NCBI GenBank assembly: GCA_937880545.1
Contig: CALFKA010000111.1
Location: 1 to 20,166 of the forward strand
Direction of reading: 5' to 3'
Source: an uncultured Clostridia bacterium
GTDB lineage: Bacteria; Bacillota; Clostridia; Peptostreptococcales; Acidaminobacteraceae
DNA length: 20,166 bases
Shown: positions 1 to 7,198 of the stretch, in pieces
How the letters are laid out: each line of letters begins with the position of its first letter
How positions within the stretch are numbered: the stretch's first letter is position 1
The notes under the pieces: generated by a model
The model's database searches: none
Told to the model about the DNA's origin: nothing
Seen by the model: only the letters and a program-made list of their open reading frames with translations
Made by a program: the position numbers and the translations under genes

Positions 1-1028
<1,028 letters not shown>

Positions 1029-1286
1029 CTAGAGAACCTGCGCAATGACATCTTCTACTTCAATGATGATGTACTCTTCGCGCTCATATTTTACTTTTGT
1101 CCCGGCATACTTTTTAAAGAACACTTTGTCTCCGACGTTCAGATTTTTCACTTTCTCTGAAATCGCCAGTACTTCTGCCATCTGCGGTTCATCTTTTTGT
1201 CCCGCCAGTACTAAGCCGCTCTTGGTGGTTTCTTCTGCTTCGAGTTCTTTCAGCAATACACGTTTGCCTATAGGTTTGATGTTCAC
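1029..1286 (-). CDS. groES: Co-chaperonin GroES, short form (85 aa)
   Basis: Lid of the GroEL folding chamber. The start is GTG at 1286, giving (M)NIKPIGKRVLLKE, with AGGAGGA at 1291-1297 just upstream; an upstream in-frame extension to 1379 runs through the promoter and is not real. The mobile loop region is intact (EAEETTKSGLVLAG), as is the GDKVFFKKYAGTKVKYE core. The protein is only 85 residues against the usual ~94-97. The missing residues fall between AEVLAIS and LNVGDKV, where most GroES proteins carry the beta-hairpin that roofs the chamber (GPG...NG...V). The C-terminus EVEDVIAQVL matches the usual ESDILAVI end. First gene of the groESL operon; terminates inside the groEL ribosome binding site. 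Confidence 0.95.
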   Translation of the reverse strand: MNIKPIGKRVLLKELEAEETTKSGLVLAGQKDEPQMAEVLAISEKVKNLNVGDKVFFKKYAGTKVKYEREEYIIIEVEDVIAQVL

Positions 1287-1330
1287 CTTTTCCTCCTGAA
1301 TTCGATAAAAATTCCTCAAAAAAAGCCTGA

Positions 1331-1378
1331 GGATACACTCAATACTATACCCCAGTGCATCCTCTTCTATCAACCCCA
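1331..1378 (-). promoter_or_regulatory. groESL sigma-A promoter with overlapping inverted repeat
   Basis: Read on the minus strand: -35 TTGATA, 18-base spacer, -10 TATAGT, about 55 bases before the groES GTG. An 11-base inverted repeat brackets the -10: GAGGATGCACT, 14 bases, then AGTGTATCCTC (one mismatch between arms), occupying 1330-1365 on the plus strand. The usual Bacillota groESL operator is CIRCE (TTAGCACTC-N9-GAGTGCTAA, bound by HrcA). This repeat shares only the GCACT/AGTG core and has a longer spacer, so it is either a strongly diverged CIRCE or the site of another repressor. Confidence 0.7.
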
Positions 1379-1379
1379 T

Positions 1380-1404
1380 CGAAGAAATTTGATAAACTTC
1401 TTCG
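1380..1404. repeat. Inverted repeat CGAAGAA-N11-TTCTTCG upstream of groES promoter
   Basis: Seven-base perfect arms (1380-1386 and 1398-1404) separated by 11 AT-rich bases, just upstream of the groESL -35 and downstream of the DUF554 gene. It could be a second operator or an activator site. It lacks the U-run expected of an intrinsic terminator for the DUF554 operon. Confidence 0.5.
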
Positions 1405-1475
1405 TTTCATCCATTTTTTATTGAAAATATCACATTTTGCTTCGAAAACCACCACGAAAAGGTGCGGAGCTTCCT

Positions 1476-2159
1476 TCAGGACATTAGGAATGGCAGAAAA
1501 AGATAATAAAGGACAGGAATCAGCACCGCAGGCAAGAGATCGCTCGTTCGAATCTTTCCCGGAAAGATCATATTCAGGCCAAGGCTCATGATCAGAAGGC
1601 CTCCTACATGGCGGATCCCGTCTATCATCTCCAGTGTCAAAACACCCTCCAAAGCCGAAGCAAGAAGTGTGATAGTCCCCTGATATACGAGAATAGATAG
1701 CGAGGAGAAGATGACGCCAAAGCCAAGGGTCGTCGTCAACACCAGCGCGGAAATGCCATCGAGCGCTGACTTAAGAAACAGAATACTGTGATCACCTCGA
1801 ATGCCGCTTTCAATCGAGCCTAGAATCGCCATGGAGCCGATACAAAATAGCAGAGTGGCGGTGACAAAGCCGAGCGAAAATCCCTCTTCACCAAAACGCG
1901 CCTGGAGATTGTCACCGAGTTTTTCGATACGCTCCGTGATGCGCAGCGTACTCCCTATCGCTCCGCCTATGACGAGCGAGAGGAGAACAAGGAGCACATT
2001 GGGAGCTGAGATACTCATCTGTAGTCCAATGAGAAAGACACAAAGAGCAACCCCCTGCTCCATTACTTTTACAATGCGTGCAGGGATTCCTTTTGCCAGT
2101 GTCAGCCCAAGGGCACTGCCTACCACAACTGCCAACGCGTTGACGAGTGTTCCGATCAT
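1476..2159 (-). CDS. DUF554 family integral membrane protein
   Basis: A 227-residue, very hydrophobic protein with about seven predicted membrane helices, glycine-rich in the first two (MIGTLVNALAVVVGSALGLT). Short polar stretches include RITERIEKLGDNLQARFGEE around residues 92-112. This matches the DUF554 family (B. subtilis YdfK-like), whose function is not established; a transport role is often suggested but unproven. The ATG overlaps the stop codon of the DNA glycosylase gene (ATGA at 2156-2159), and no separate ribosome binding site is obvious, so translation is probably coupled. Last gene of the DUF1836-glycosylase-DUF554 operon. No clear terminator follows before the groESL promoter, so some read-through into groESL is possible. 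Confidence 0.85.
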   Translation of the reverse strand: MIGTLVNALAVVVGSALGLTLAKGIPARIVKVMEQGVALCVFLIGLQMSISAPNVLLVLLSLVIGGAIGSTLRITERIEKLGDNLQARFGEEGFSLGFVTATLLFCIGSMAILGSIESGIRGDHSILFLKSALDGISALVLTTTLGFGVIFSSLSILVYQGTITLLASALEGVLTLEMIDGIRHVGGLLIMSLGLNMIFPGKIRTSDLLPAVLIPVLYYLFLPFLMS

Positions 2160-3025
2160 GGGTACATACCATTTCTGAGGGTATGAAACAGCATCTGCTG
2201 CGCCAGCCCTCCCTCTCCTCCAAAATACTCCTTTATAAATGCTTCACGGCTTCCTGCTTCTTCTATCTCTTTACAGTAGAATCTCTCCAAGGCTCTGAGC
2301 ACCCAGACATCGACCGGGAATGCTTCCTGAAACCCATAGCCAAAGAGTAGAACACAGTCGGCCACTTTGTTTCCTACGCCTTTTATTCTTTTGAGTTCTT
2401 CTCTGCCTCCGTGTAACGGAAGTCCCACGACCTTCTCCAGGTCGACTTCTCCTGCGAGGACTTTCTGCACAGCATCGACGACATATCCTGCCCGATAGCC
2501 AAAACCCAATGTACGGAGTTCTTCTTCTGTGACATTTTCAAGCTCCGACGGAGTGGGAAAGCCATAGAATTCTTCTTGTCGATCTGGCAGTTGGTTTCCT
2601 CTATAAGTGAGCTTCGGTCCCCGTAGGACGGCAAGTTTCTCTACCAAGGAGCGAATCCTCGGTATGTGATTGTTCTGCGAGAGGATAAAGGTGATGAGAG
2701 TCTCCCAGGGGTCCTGCTTGAGAATCGATAACCCCCTGCAATAATCAACGGCTATCTTAAGCCAAGGATCTTTCTGAGCCAGGGCGTCCTGTCGGCGAAG
2801 CAGGTCTCGCCCGAAGCCGAAGTAATCATAAAAGACTCGCTGAAAGAGTTCTTCATCCATCGGTGTCAAAAGTGTACCTTCTTCCATCTGCTTCGCTTCA
2901 AGCACCATCCCATGCACCACGCCGAGGTAGTGCCCTTCACTGATCTTTCTCCAGCGAAAACACTGACCATTTTCGAGCGTGTGTTCCAGATGAATGACTT
3001 CAGGAACAAAGTAGGATTCACTCAT
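2156..3025 (-). CDS. OGG-type 8-oxoguanine DNA glycosylase / AP lyase
   Basis: Base-excision repair enzyme expected to remove 8-oxoguanine and nick the abasic site. The 289-residue protein has an OGG N-terminal domain (ENGQCFRW at 18-25), the SQNNH stretch (116-120) and a helix-hairpin-helix/GPD domain. The HhH motif IKGVGNKVADC carries the catalytic lysine (K220), and PVDVWV carries the conserved aspartate (D239), matching K249 and D268 of human OGG1. The start chosen is ATG 3025, which overlaps the end of the DUF1836 gene by 8 bases, with GTGGA just upstream. An ATG two codons earlier is an alternative. A longer reading to 3118 would lie wholly inside the upstream gene. The end overlaps the DUF554 gene by 4 bases. 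In an anaerobe this fits defence against oxygen exposure. Confidence 0.9.
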   Translation of the reverse strand: MSESYFVPEVIHLEHTLENGQCFRWRKISEGHYLGVVHGMVLEAKQMEEGTLLTPMDEELFQRVFYDYFGFGRDLLRRQDALAQKDPWLKIAVDYCRGLSILKQDPWETLITFILSQNNHIPRIRSLVEKLAVLRGPKLTYRGNQLPDRQEEFYGFPTPSELENVTEEELRTLGFGYRAGYVVDAVQKVLAGEVDLEKVVGLPLHGGREELKRIKGVGNKVADCVLLFGYGFQEAFPVDVWVLRALERFYCKEIEEAGSREAFIKEYFGGEGGLAQQMLFHTLRNGMYP

Positions 3026-3488
3026 CTGCATCCACTGTCTTCTCCAGAAGCTGGCGCGTCCGCTGTTTGTAGAGAGTGGCTCGCACCGCACAGGCGATGG
3101 CCTCCTCGATCGGATCACTCATCTCCCTGGCGAGAGTCTTGGGTAATTCTTCTTCTTCTCTTAAGATGGCGCGGAACTGCTCATAGAGTGCCTCATCGCT
3201 TCTCTCGGAGGCGTCGAAGAGGTTCTTGAGTTCAGTCACCGTGAGGACGGATTTGAGTGCACTGATGATGATCAAGCGGGCTAGGTGTTCCTTCCCATAT
3301 CTCTTAGACTTCGTCCTGGGAAGAAGTCCCGCTTTTACGTAGTTATTGATCATGCTGGCGGTCAATTCCGGCTCACTCGGTATCGGGTAATCCTGTCGAT
3401 TGAGAATCGTCAGTACCTGATCCAAGTACAATTCTATATCCGGGAGATGATCCCAGTCCGTCAGAGGTGTCTTGTTGTTTTGTGGCAT
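3018..3488 (-). CDS. DUF1836 domain protein, probable MerR-like DNA-binding regulator
   Basis: A 156-residue protein of the DUF1836 family; function uncharacterised. Residues ~45-85 read SMINNYVKAGLLPRTKSKRYG followed by KEHLARLIIISALKSVLT. This resembles the winged-helix start of MerR-type regulators, in which a non-conforming helix precedes a K-x-R-Y segment. The C-terminal half is helical and charged (REEEELPKTL), possibly a dimerisation or sensing part. The start is ATG 3488 with a perfect AAGGAGG six bases upstream; an in-frame start nine codons earlier lacks such a site. It heads the operon with the DNA glycosylase and DUF554 genes, so it may control them. No ligand or target can be read from the sequence. 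Confidence 0.8.
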   Translation of the reverse strand: MPQNNKTPLTDWDHLPDIELYLDQVLTILNRQDYPIPSEPELTASMINNYVKAGLLPRTKSKRYGKEHLARLIIISALKSVLTVTELKNLFDASERSDEALYEQFRAILREEEELPKTLAREMSDPIEEAIACAVRATLYKQRTRQLLEKTVDADE

Positions 3489-3506
3489 AATTCCTCCTTG
3501 ATGAGC

Positions 3507-3535
3507 AGTGTACAAAAAAAAGCAAAAAGAATCAA
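3507..3535 (-). promoter_or_regulatory. Sigma-A promoter of the DUF1836-ogg-DUF554 operon
   Basis: Minus strand: -35 TTGATT (3530-3535), exactly 17 bases (T-rich), -10 TACACT (3507-3512), about 20 bases before the AAGGAGG of the DUF1836 gene. Divergent from the SGNH promoter. Confidence 0.7.
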
Positions 3536-3542
3536 TCCTTTC

Positions 3543-3571
3543 TTGACATATCAGTCTCTCTATTATATGGT
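3543..3571 (+). promoter_or_regulatory. Sigma-A promoter of the SGNH hydrolase gene
   Basis: Consensus -35 TTGACA (3543-3548), 17-base spacer, -10 TATGGT (3566-3571). The start point would fall inside or next to the palindrome at 3568-3582, which suggests repression. Confidence 0.65.
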
Positions 3572-3582
3572 TATGATAACCA
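3568..3582. promoter_or_regulatory. 15-base palindrome, candidate operator of the SGNH gene
   Basis: TGGTTAT-G-ATAACCA: seven-base perfect arms around a single G, overlapping the -10 and sitting just before the AGGAGGTG ribosome binding site. Placement is classic for a repressor site. The bound protein is unknown. Confidence 0.55.
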
Positions 3583-3601
3583 GGTGAGGAGGTGTTATAT
3601 A

Positions 3602-4273
3602 GTGCTTCATGTTTTTGGAGATTCCATCACGAAGAGCGTCGCGCTCGAAGAGGACGGCAGTTTTCGCACTGTTTCTGACAATTTTATCTACCGCGCAGCC
3701 CAGACCTGTGGACTGCCTCTTAATAACCGCTCTCTATTCGGAGCCACACTGACAAAGGGGCGCCAATTGCTGAAGCGCTTCTCAAAAGATCTTTCCCCGG
3801 GAGACAGAGTCCTCATAGCCTATGGTGGCAACGACTGCAATCTCCCCTGGGACATTATCTCAGAAAACCCCCAGTCATCTCCTTCGGCAAAGACTCCCAT
3901 TGAGGACTTTAAGGTACAACTCTCAGAGATGATCGATGAGCTCCGCGAGAGAGGGATGGAGCCGATCCTAATGAGCCTCCTCCCCCTTCAGCCCAATCGT
4001 TTTTTTCAAGTGGTCAGCAAGGGGCTGAAGGCAGAGACACTGCGCAAGTGGCTGGGCGATATCCAGGAGATCTACTACTGGCAGGAAGGCTATTCCAAAG
4101 TAGTGATGGAGACCGCAGCCAGCAAAGACGTTCCACTCTTTGATGCAAGAAGTGTCTTTCTCTCCCATCCGCATTATGAAGAACTTCTCTGCAGTGACGG
4201 AATGCACATGAATGAACAGGGGCAGGAGATCCTCACCGAAGCCTTTACCAAGTTCCTGCAAAAAATAGTATAA
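3602..4273 (+). CDS. SGNH/GDSL-family hydrolase (esterase/lipase-like)
   Basis: A 223-residue SGNH hydrolase, likely an esterase acting on an acyl or acetyl ester; the substrate cannot be told. Block I is FGDS at residues 5-8 (nucleophile S8), block III is GGND (N77), and block V is SDGMH with D199 and H202, so the catalytic set is complete. There is no signal peptide, so it is probably cytoplasmic. The start is GTG 3602: AGGAGGTG at 3587-3594 lies seven bases upstream, while a GTG at 3584 lies before that site and would add six residues of no family likeness. Monocistronic: it has its own promoter and palindrome upstream and a strong terminator directly downstream. Confidence 0.88.
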   Translation: MLHVFGDSITKSVALEEDGSFRTVSDNFIYRAAQTCGLPLNNRSLFGATLTKGRQLLKRFSKDLSPGDRVLIAYGGNDCNLPWDIISENPQSSPSAKTPIEDFKVQLSEMIDELRERGMEPILMSLLPLQPNRFFQVVSKGLKAETLRKWLGDIQEIYYWQEGYSKVVMETAASKDVPLFDARSVFLSHPHYEELLCSDGMHMNEQGQEILTEAFTKFLQKIV

Positions 4274-4291
4274 GTACAAACGCAAAAAAAA

Positions 4292-4315
4292 GAGAAGGCA
4301 TAATAACCTTCTCTG
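4292..4315. terminator. Bidirectional intrinsic terminator (SGNH gene / gdhA)
   Basis: Eight-base perfect stem AGAGAAGG / CCTTCTCT with an 8-base loop, followed by GCTTTTTT on the plus strand and by a run of T on the minus strand. It serves both convergent genes. Coordinates may be off by one base because of the flanking A-runs. Confidence 0.88.
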
Positions 4316-4332
4316 CTTTTTTGTGGAACGAA

Positions 4333-5598
4333 TCAGTACCAGCCCTTCAGTTTCATGGATTCTGCAACCTTCTTGACGCTAATCAGGTAGGCCGCTTCGC
4401 GTACGGAGCAGCCGTACTGTTCTCTGAGAGCCCAAATATCATTAAAGGCGGAGACCATGGCCATCTCTTCTTTTTCTTCCACTTCTTCTTCTGTCCAGTA
4501 GTATCCGTAGATATTCTGAACCCATTCAAAATAAGAGACGGTGACGCCGCCGGCATTGGATAAGACGTCGGGCGTCAGCACGATGCCACGCTCATTGATG
4601 ATCTTATCAGCCTGGGGTGTTGTCGGGCCATTGGCCGCTTCGACGATGAGTTTGCAGTTGAGGTTTCTCGCCTCTTCTTCTTTAATGGCGTTTTCTAGTG
4701 CTGCTGGGCACAGGATGTCCACTTCCAGCTTGAAGAATTCTTCCAGACTCAGGCGCTTGGCATCCGGGTATTCGCGCAGATGTTTGTGTTCAGCGACATG
4801 CGCGGCGAGCGCTTTGTATTCAAAGCCATTTTCATTGTAGATGGCGTATGTGCCTCCTACAGGTTCCCATTCTGCAATGGCGACGACTTTTGCACCCAGT
4901 CGTTCAAAGTTCTTGACGGTGAAACTACCGACATTTCCAAATCCCTGAACCGCCACAGTGGACTCTTTCAGATCCATACCTAATTTGTCTGCTGCTTCGC
5001 GGGCGACGACAGCAACACCATAGCCAGTTGCTTCGTTGCGTCCTCTGCTTCCCCCAATTTCAAGGGGCTTACCGGTGAAGACACCGATTTCCTGTGAACC
5101 GTGCAGTTGGAGGTATTCATCGACCATCCACCCCATCACTTTTCCACTGGTTCCCACATCCGGTGCAGGGATGTCGATCTTTTCTCCCAGCATCTGATAC
5201 ATGCCGCGGACATATCCTCTGGACAATTCCTGTAATTCACGTTCCGAGAGTTTGTGGGGCTCTACGCTGATCCCGCCTTTGCCGCCTCCGTAGGGGATGC
5301 CTACGATGCCGCATTTAAAAGTCATCCAGATGGAGAGGGCTTTCACCTCTTCCAGATTGACGTCCGGATGGTAGCGGATGCCACCTTTGTAGGGGCCGAT
5401 CGCATTGTTGTGTTGGCTTCTCCAGCCTTTGAATATCTTGACCGTTCCATCATCCATGCGTACAGGTATTGAAATTTCAATCACACGCTGGGGTTCTTTG
5501 AGCAGCTCATAGACAGCATTGTCTAGACCGAGGGTCTCGCAGGCTTTCTTCACCTGCAGCTGAGCATTCTCTAATGGGCTTAAGACTTCTGTGGACAA
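4333..5598 (-). CDS. gdhA: Glutamate dehydrogenase, NAD(P)-dependent
   Basis: Interconverts glutamate and 2-oxoglutarate plus ammonia in the cytosol. In an amino-acid fermenter it mainly oxidises glutamate and regenerates the transaminase acceptor. The 421-residue protein shows the substrate-binding block GWRSQHNNAIGPYKGGIRYH (58-77), GGGKGG with the catalytic lysine K107, APDVGT with D147, and a Rossmann GFGNVG (219-224). Which cofactor (NAD or NADP) is not certain from the sequence. The start is TTG 5598, preceded by AAGGAGG with a 6-base gap; no in-frame ATG lies near. It is divergent from the ferredoxin gene across 195 bases that hold a 22-base near-palindrome next to the gdhA ribosome binding site. 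Monocistronic with a shared terminator at 4292-4315. Confidence 0.96.
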   Translation of the reverse strand: MSTEVLSPLENAQLQVKKACETLGLDNAVYELLKEPQRVIEISIPVRMDDGTVKIFKGWRSQHNNAIGPYKGGIRYHPDVNLEEVKALSIWMTFKCGIVGIPYGGGKGGISVEPHKLSERELQELSRGYVRGMYQMLGEKIDIPAPDVGTSGKVMGWMVDEYLQLHGSQEIGVFTGKPLEIGGSRGRNEATGYGVAVVAREAADKLGMDLKESTVAVQGFGNVGSFTVKNFERLGAKVVAIAEWEPVGGTYAIYNENGFEYKALAAHVAEHKHLREYPDAKRLSLEEFFKLEVDILCPAALENAIKEEEARNLNCKLIVEAANGPTTPQADKIINERGIVLTPDVLSNAGGVTVSYFEWVQNIYGYYWTEEEVEEKEEMAMVSAFNDIWALREQYGCSVREAAYLISVKKVAESMKLKGWY

Positions 5599-5619
5599 GA
5601 TAAACCTCCTTTTTGGATC

Positions 5620-5641
5620 GTTATGTTAATATTAATATAAC
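5620..5641. promoter_or_regulatory. 22-base near-perfect AT-rich palindrome, candidate gdhA operator
   Basis: Two abutting 11-base arms, GTTATGTTAAT then ATTAATATAAC, with one mismatch. It lies about 22-43 bases upstream of the gdhA TTG and includes a TATATT that could be the gdhA -10 (minus strand); a convincing -35 was not found. Such a long palindrome in roughly 50 percent GC DNA suggests a repressor site. Rex or the neighbouring MarR-type protein are candidates, but the sequence does not match the Rex consensus well. Confidence 0.6.
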
Positions 5642-5736
5642 ACAGTTCTTCTCTTACCTTAAGTCGTTCTTCACCCGGAACTAAAATGAGATCCATTCTT
5701 ATTACCGGCTTTTTCGTTAAATTATTGCGAATCACC

Positions 5737-5765
5737 TTGTTCTTCACCCGCTGCCCTTCTATAAT
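5737..5765 (+). promoter_or_regulatory. Sigma-A promoter of the ferredoxin gene
   Basis: -35 TTGTTC (5737-5742), 17-base spacer, perfect -10 TATAAT (5760-5765), 28 bases before the ATG. The spacer overlaps one copy of a 12-base direct repeat, GTTCTTCACCCG (5739-5750); the other copy is at 5666-5677 nearer gdhA. Confidence 0.75.
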
Positions 5766-5793
5766 GAGGTCATCAACATATAAGGAGGACCCT

Positions 5794-5961
5794 ATGGCAT
5801 TTTTTATCGAAGATAGCTGCATCGCATGTGGCGCCTGCCAGCCTGAGTGCCCGGTTGACTGCATCTCGGAAGGCGATATCTACGTCATCGACGCCGACAG
5901 CTGCATTGACTGCGGTGCATGTGCAAACGTGTGCCCTACAGGAGCGCCTGTACAGCAATAA
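5794..5961 (+). CDS. 2[4Fe-4S] clostridial-type ferredoxin
   Basis: Small soluble low-potential electron carrier of 55 residues. Two cluster-binding motifs are complete: C9-x2-C12-x2-C15-x3-C19-P and C37-x2-C40-x2-C43-x3-C47-P. A ninth cysteine, C23 in CPVDC, is not a cluster ligand in the usual pattern. The start is ATG 5794 with AAGGAGGA at 5782-5788; an in-frame extension upstream would cross the promoter. Monocistronic, with a strong promoter and a hairpin terminator right after the stop. It could be a physiological acceptor for the 2-oxoacid oxidoreductase encoded at 12709-15302, although that link is inference only. Confidence 0.95.
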   Translation: MAFFIEDSCIACGACQPECPVDCISEGDIYVIDADSCIDCGACANVCPTGAPVQQ

Positions 5962-5966
5962 ACCCG

Positions 5967-5988
5967 AAAAGACGCTACGGCGTCTTTT
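5967..5988 (+). terminator. Intrinsic terminator of the ferredoxin gene
   Basis: Nine-base stem AAAAGACGC / GCGTCTTTT closing a TACG tetraloop, running straight into a T-run (TTTTTTT), six bases after the ferredoxin stop. Confidence 0.92.
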
Positions 5989-6002
5989 TTTGTACGCAAA
6001 AA

Positions 6003-6020
6003 GGGGGATCACTCTCCCCC
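6003..6020 (-). terminator. Intrinsic terminator of rex-marR, overlapping the marR stop codon
   Basis: Minus strand: GGGGGA-GAGTGA-TCCCCC followed by TTTTTG. The loop contains the TGA stop of the MarR-type gene, so the last sense codons form the 5' arm of the hairpin. Confidence 0.82.
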
Positions 6021-6452
6021 ATTGATTCTGTATTTTTCTACGGTCAATTGATTGATCTTACTGATAAATTTTAGGATACCGACTTCTTCATTATGCGAAA
6101 GACCGGAAAGAACAAATCCAATCTTCTCTTCCAATGCTGCTTCTAACGTCGCCTGCATCCTCTTGCCCTTTTGCGTCAATAAGAGTTTTCTCCTACGCAG
6201 ATCCTCTTTATCCTCCACCTTATCTATGTAACCACGGCGGATGAGAACATCTAAGAGAGAGAGTGCTTCTGATCGTTTCACACGGTAGAATCTCGTAAAC
6301 TCCGTAAGAGAAGCACCGTCAGGAAATTTCATAAGTACGTAGGCTTCTTCCAGGGTCAGATCATGAGACTTTAAATGATATGCATCTTCCAAAAAAATCT
6401 TATCAAGCAGGATGCCTAGCCATTTTCTGATTTCTTTTTGGTAGCTGGCCAT
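6009..6452 (-). CDS. MarR-family transcriptional regulator
   Basis: A 147-residue winged-helix regulator. The HTH spans roughly residues 45-90 (SLTEFTRFYRVKRSEALSLLD), followed by the wing VEDKEDLRRRKLLLTQKGKR, which has the D-x-R-R-K-x-L-x-L-T pattern typical of MarR proteins. N- and C-terminal helices would form the dimer. The start is ATG 6452 or the overlapping GTG 6455; both overlap the rex stop (TGATG), so translation is probably coupled. The ligand and targets are unknown. Being in one operon with rex, it may add a second signal to redox control; neighbouring gdhA and ferredoxin are natural candidates as targets. It is followed at once by a terminator hairpin that includes its stop codon. 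Confidence 0.85.
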   Translation of the reverse strand: MASYQKEIRKWLGILLDKIFLEDAYHLKSHDLTLEEAYVLMKFPDGASLTEFTRFYRVKRSEALSLLDVLIRRGYIDKVEDKEDLRRRKLLLTQKGKRMQATLEAALEEKIGFVLSGLSHNEEVGILKFISKINQLTVEKYRINGGE

Positions 6453-7072
6453 CACTCATTCAATAAGTAAGCGAGGGTCATCAGATTATCAACCATATGG
6501 ACGTTTTCCACTATGACATCGTCAGGAACGATCAGATCGACCGGCGCAAAATTCCAGATACTTCTCGCTCCCGAGATGACGACGCGGTCTGCGATCTGCT
6601 GAGCGACTTTGACGGGAGTCGTGATGACGGCGATATCCACCGGATGCGTCGACATATAGGTCTCGAGGATGTTGACATCAAGCACTTCAACTCCATGGAC
6701 GATATTTCCAATCTTTTCAGGATTGTTGTCAAAGAGGGCGTCCACTTGAAAACCGAGTTTCTCAAAACCGAAGTTGACAAGTGCTTCTCCCAGATTTCCG
6801 GCACCGAGGACGATTAGGCGGTATGTATGCTGTAAGCCGATAATATGGGAAATCGCTCCGAGAAGATCTTCAACATTGTAGCCATAGCCTTGTTGGCCAA
6901 ACTTGCCAAAATTGTTAAAGTCCTGACGAATTTGAGAGGCGCTGAAACCGATCGTTTCACTCAATTCTTTACTCGAAATTCTCTCAATTCCTTTGTCTAT
7001 CATGTCGCTCAGACAGCGGTGATATTTCGGTAGGCGACGGATGACGGCCATGGAAATATTCCCTTTGTTCAT
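6452..7072 (-). CDS. rex: Redox-sensing transcriptional repressor Rex
   Basis: Homodimeric repressor that leaves DNA when NADH is high; in clostridia it controls fermentation genes. The 206-residue protein has an N-terminal winged helix with SSKELSETIGFSASQIRQD (about residues 33-51), then the Rex-typical FGKFGQQGYGYNVEDL, a Rossmann motif LGAGNLG and the NADH-binding acidic end of beta-2 in ALFDNNPEKIG. The C-terminus NVHMVDNLMTLAYLLNE is the family's swapped helix. The start is ATG 7072, seven bases after GGAGGAGG; a TTG at 7087 lies inside that ribosome binding site and is rejected. First of two genes with the MarR-type regulator. Confidence 0.95.
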   Translation of the reverse strand: MNKGNISMAVIRRLPKYHRCLSDMIDKGIERISSKELSETIGFSASQIRQDFNNFGKFGQQGYGYNVEDLLGAISHIIGLQHTYRLIVLGAGNLGEALVNFGFEKLGFQVDALFDNNPEKIGNIVHGVEVLDVNILETYMSTHPVDIAVITTPVKVAQQIADRVVISGARSIWNFAPVDLIVPDDVIVENVHMVDNLMTLAYLLNE

Positions 7073-7087
7073 GGATACCTCCTCCAA

Positions 7088-7105
7088 TTGTTAATAGTTT
7101 GATTA
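7088..7105. promoter_or_regulatory. Possible degenerate Rex operator before rex
   Basis: TTGTTAA-TAGT-TTGATTA: the first half matches the clostridial Rex half-site (TTGTTAA-N4-TTAACAA) perfectly, the second at four of seven positions. It lies between the rex -10 and its ribosome binding site, the right place for autoregulation. Weak by itself. Confidence 0.35.
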
Positions 7106-7130
7106 TAACCGAAGGCACAAAAATAAGCAA
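7102..7130 (-). promoter_or_regulatory. Sigma-A promoter of rex-marR
   Basis: Minus strand: -35 TTGCTT (7125-7130), 17-base spacer, perfect -10 TATAAT (7102-7107), 30 bases before the rex ATG. Confidence 0.72.
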
Positions 7131-7180
7131 CATCTTATTCATAATTATAAATATAACTTCACAACTAACAAGAGCTGCTG

Positions 7181-7189
7181 TGTTACACT
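7181..7189 (+). promoter_or_regulatory. Possible extended -10 directly before the ABC-F gene
   Basis: TGT-TACACT fits an extended -10 (TGn plus hexamer). Only nine bases separate it from the ATG at 7199, and no convincing -35 is present. If used, the transcript would be leaderless or nearly so. Confidence 0.35.
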
Positions 7190-7198
7190 TAGCGTATT

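Noticed and set aside
1287..1379. Upstream extension of groES by 31 residues
   Set aside because: Passes through the promoter and ribosome binding site; the family N-terminus begins at the GTG at 1286.
1441..1475. Possible terminator hairpin after the DUF554 gene (CACC/GGTG)
   Set aside because: Only four base pairs and no proper T-run; not strong enough to call.
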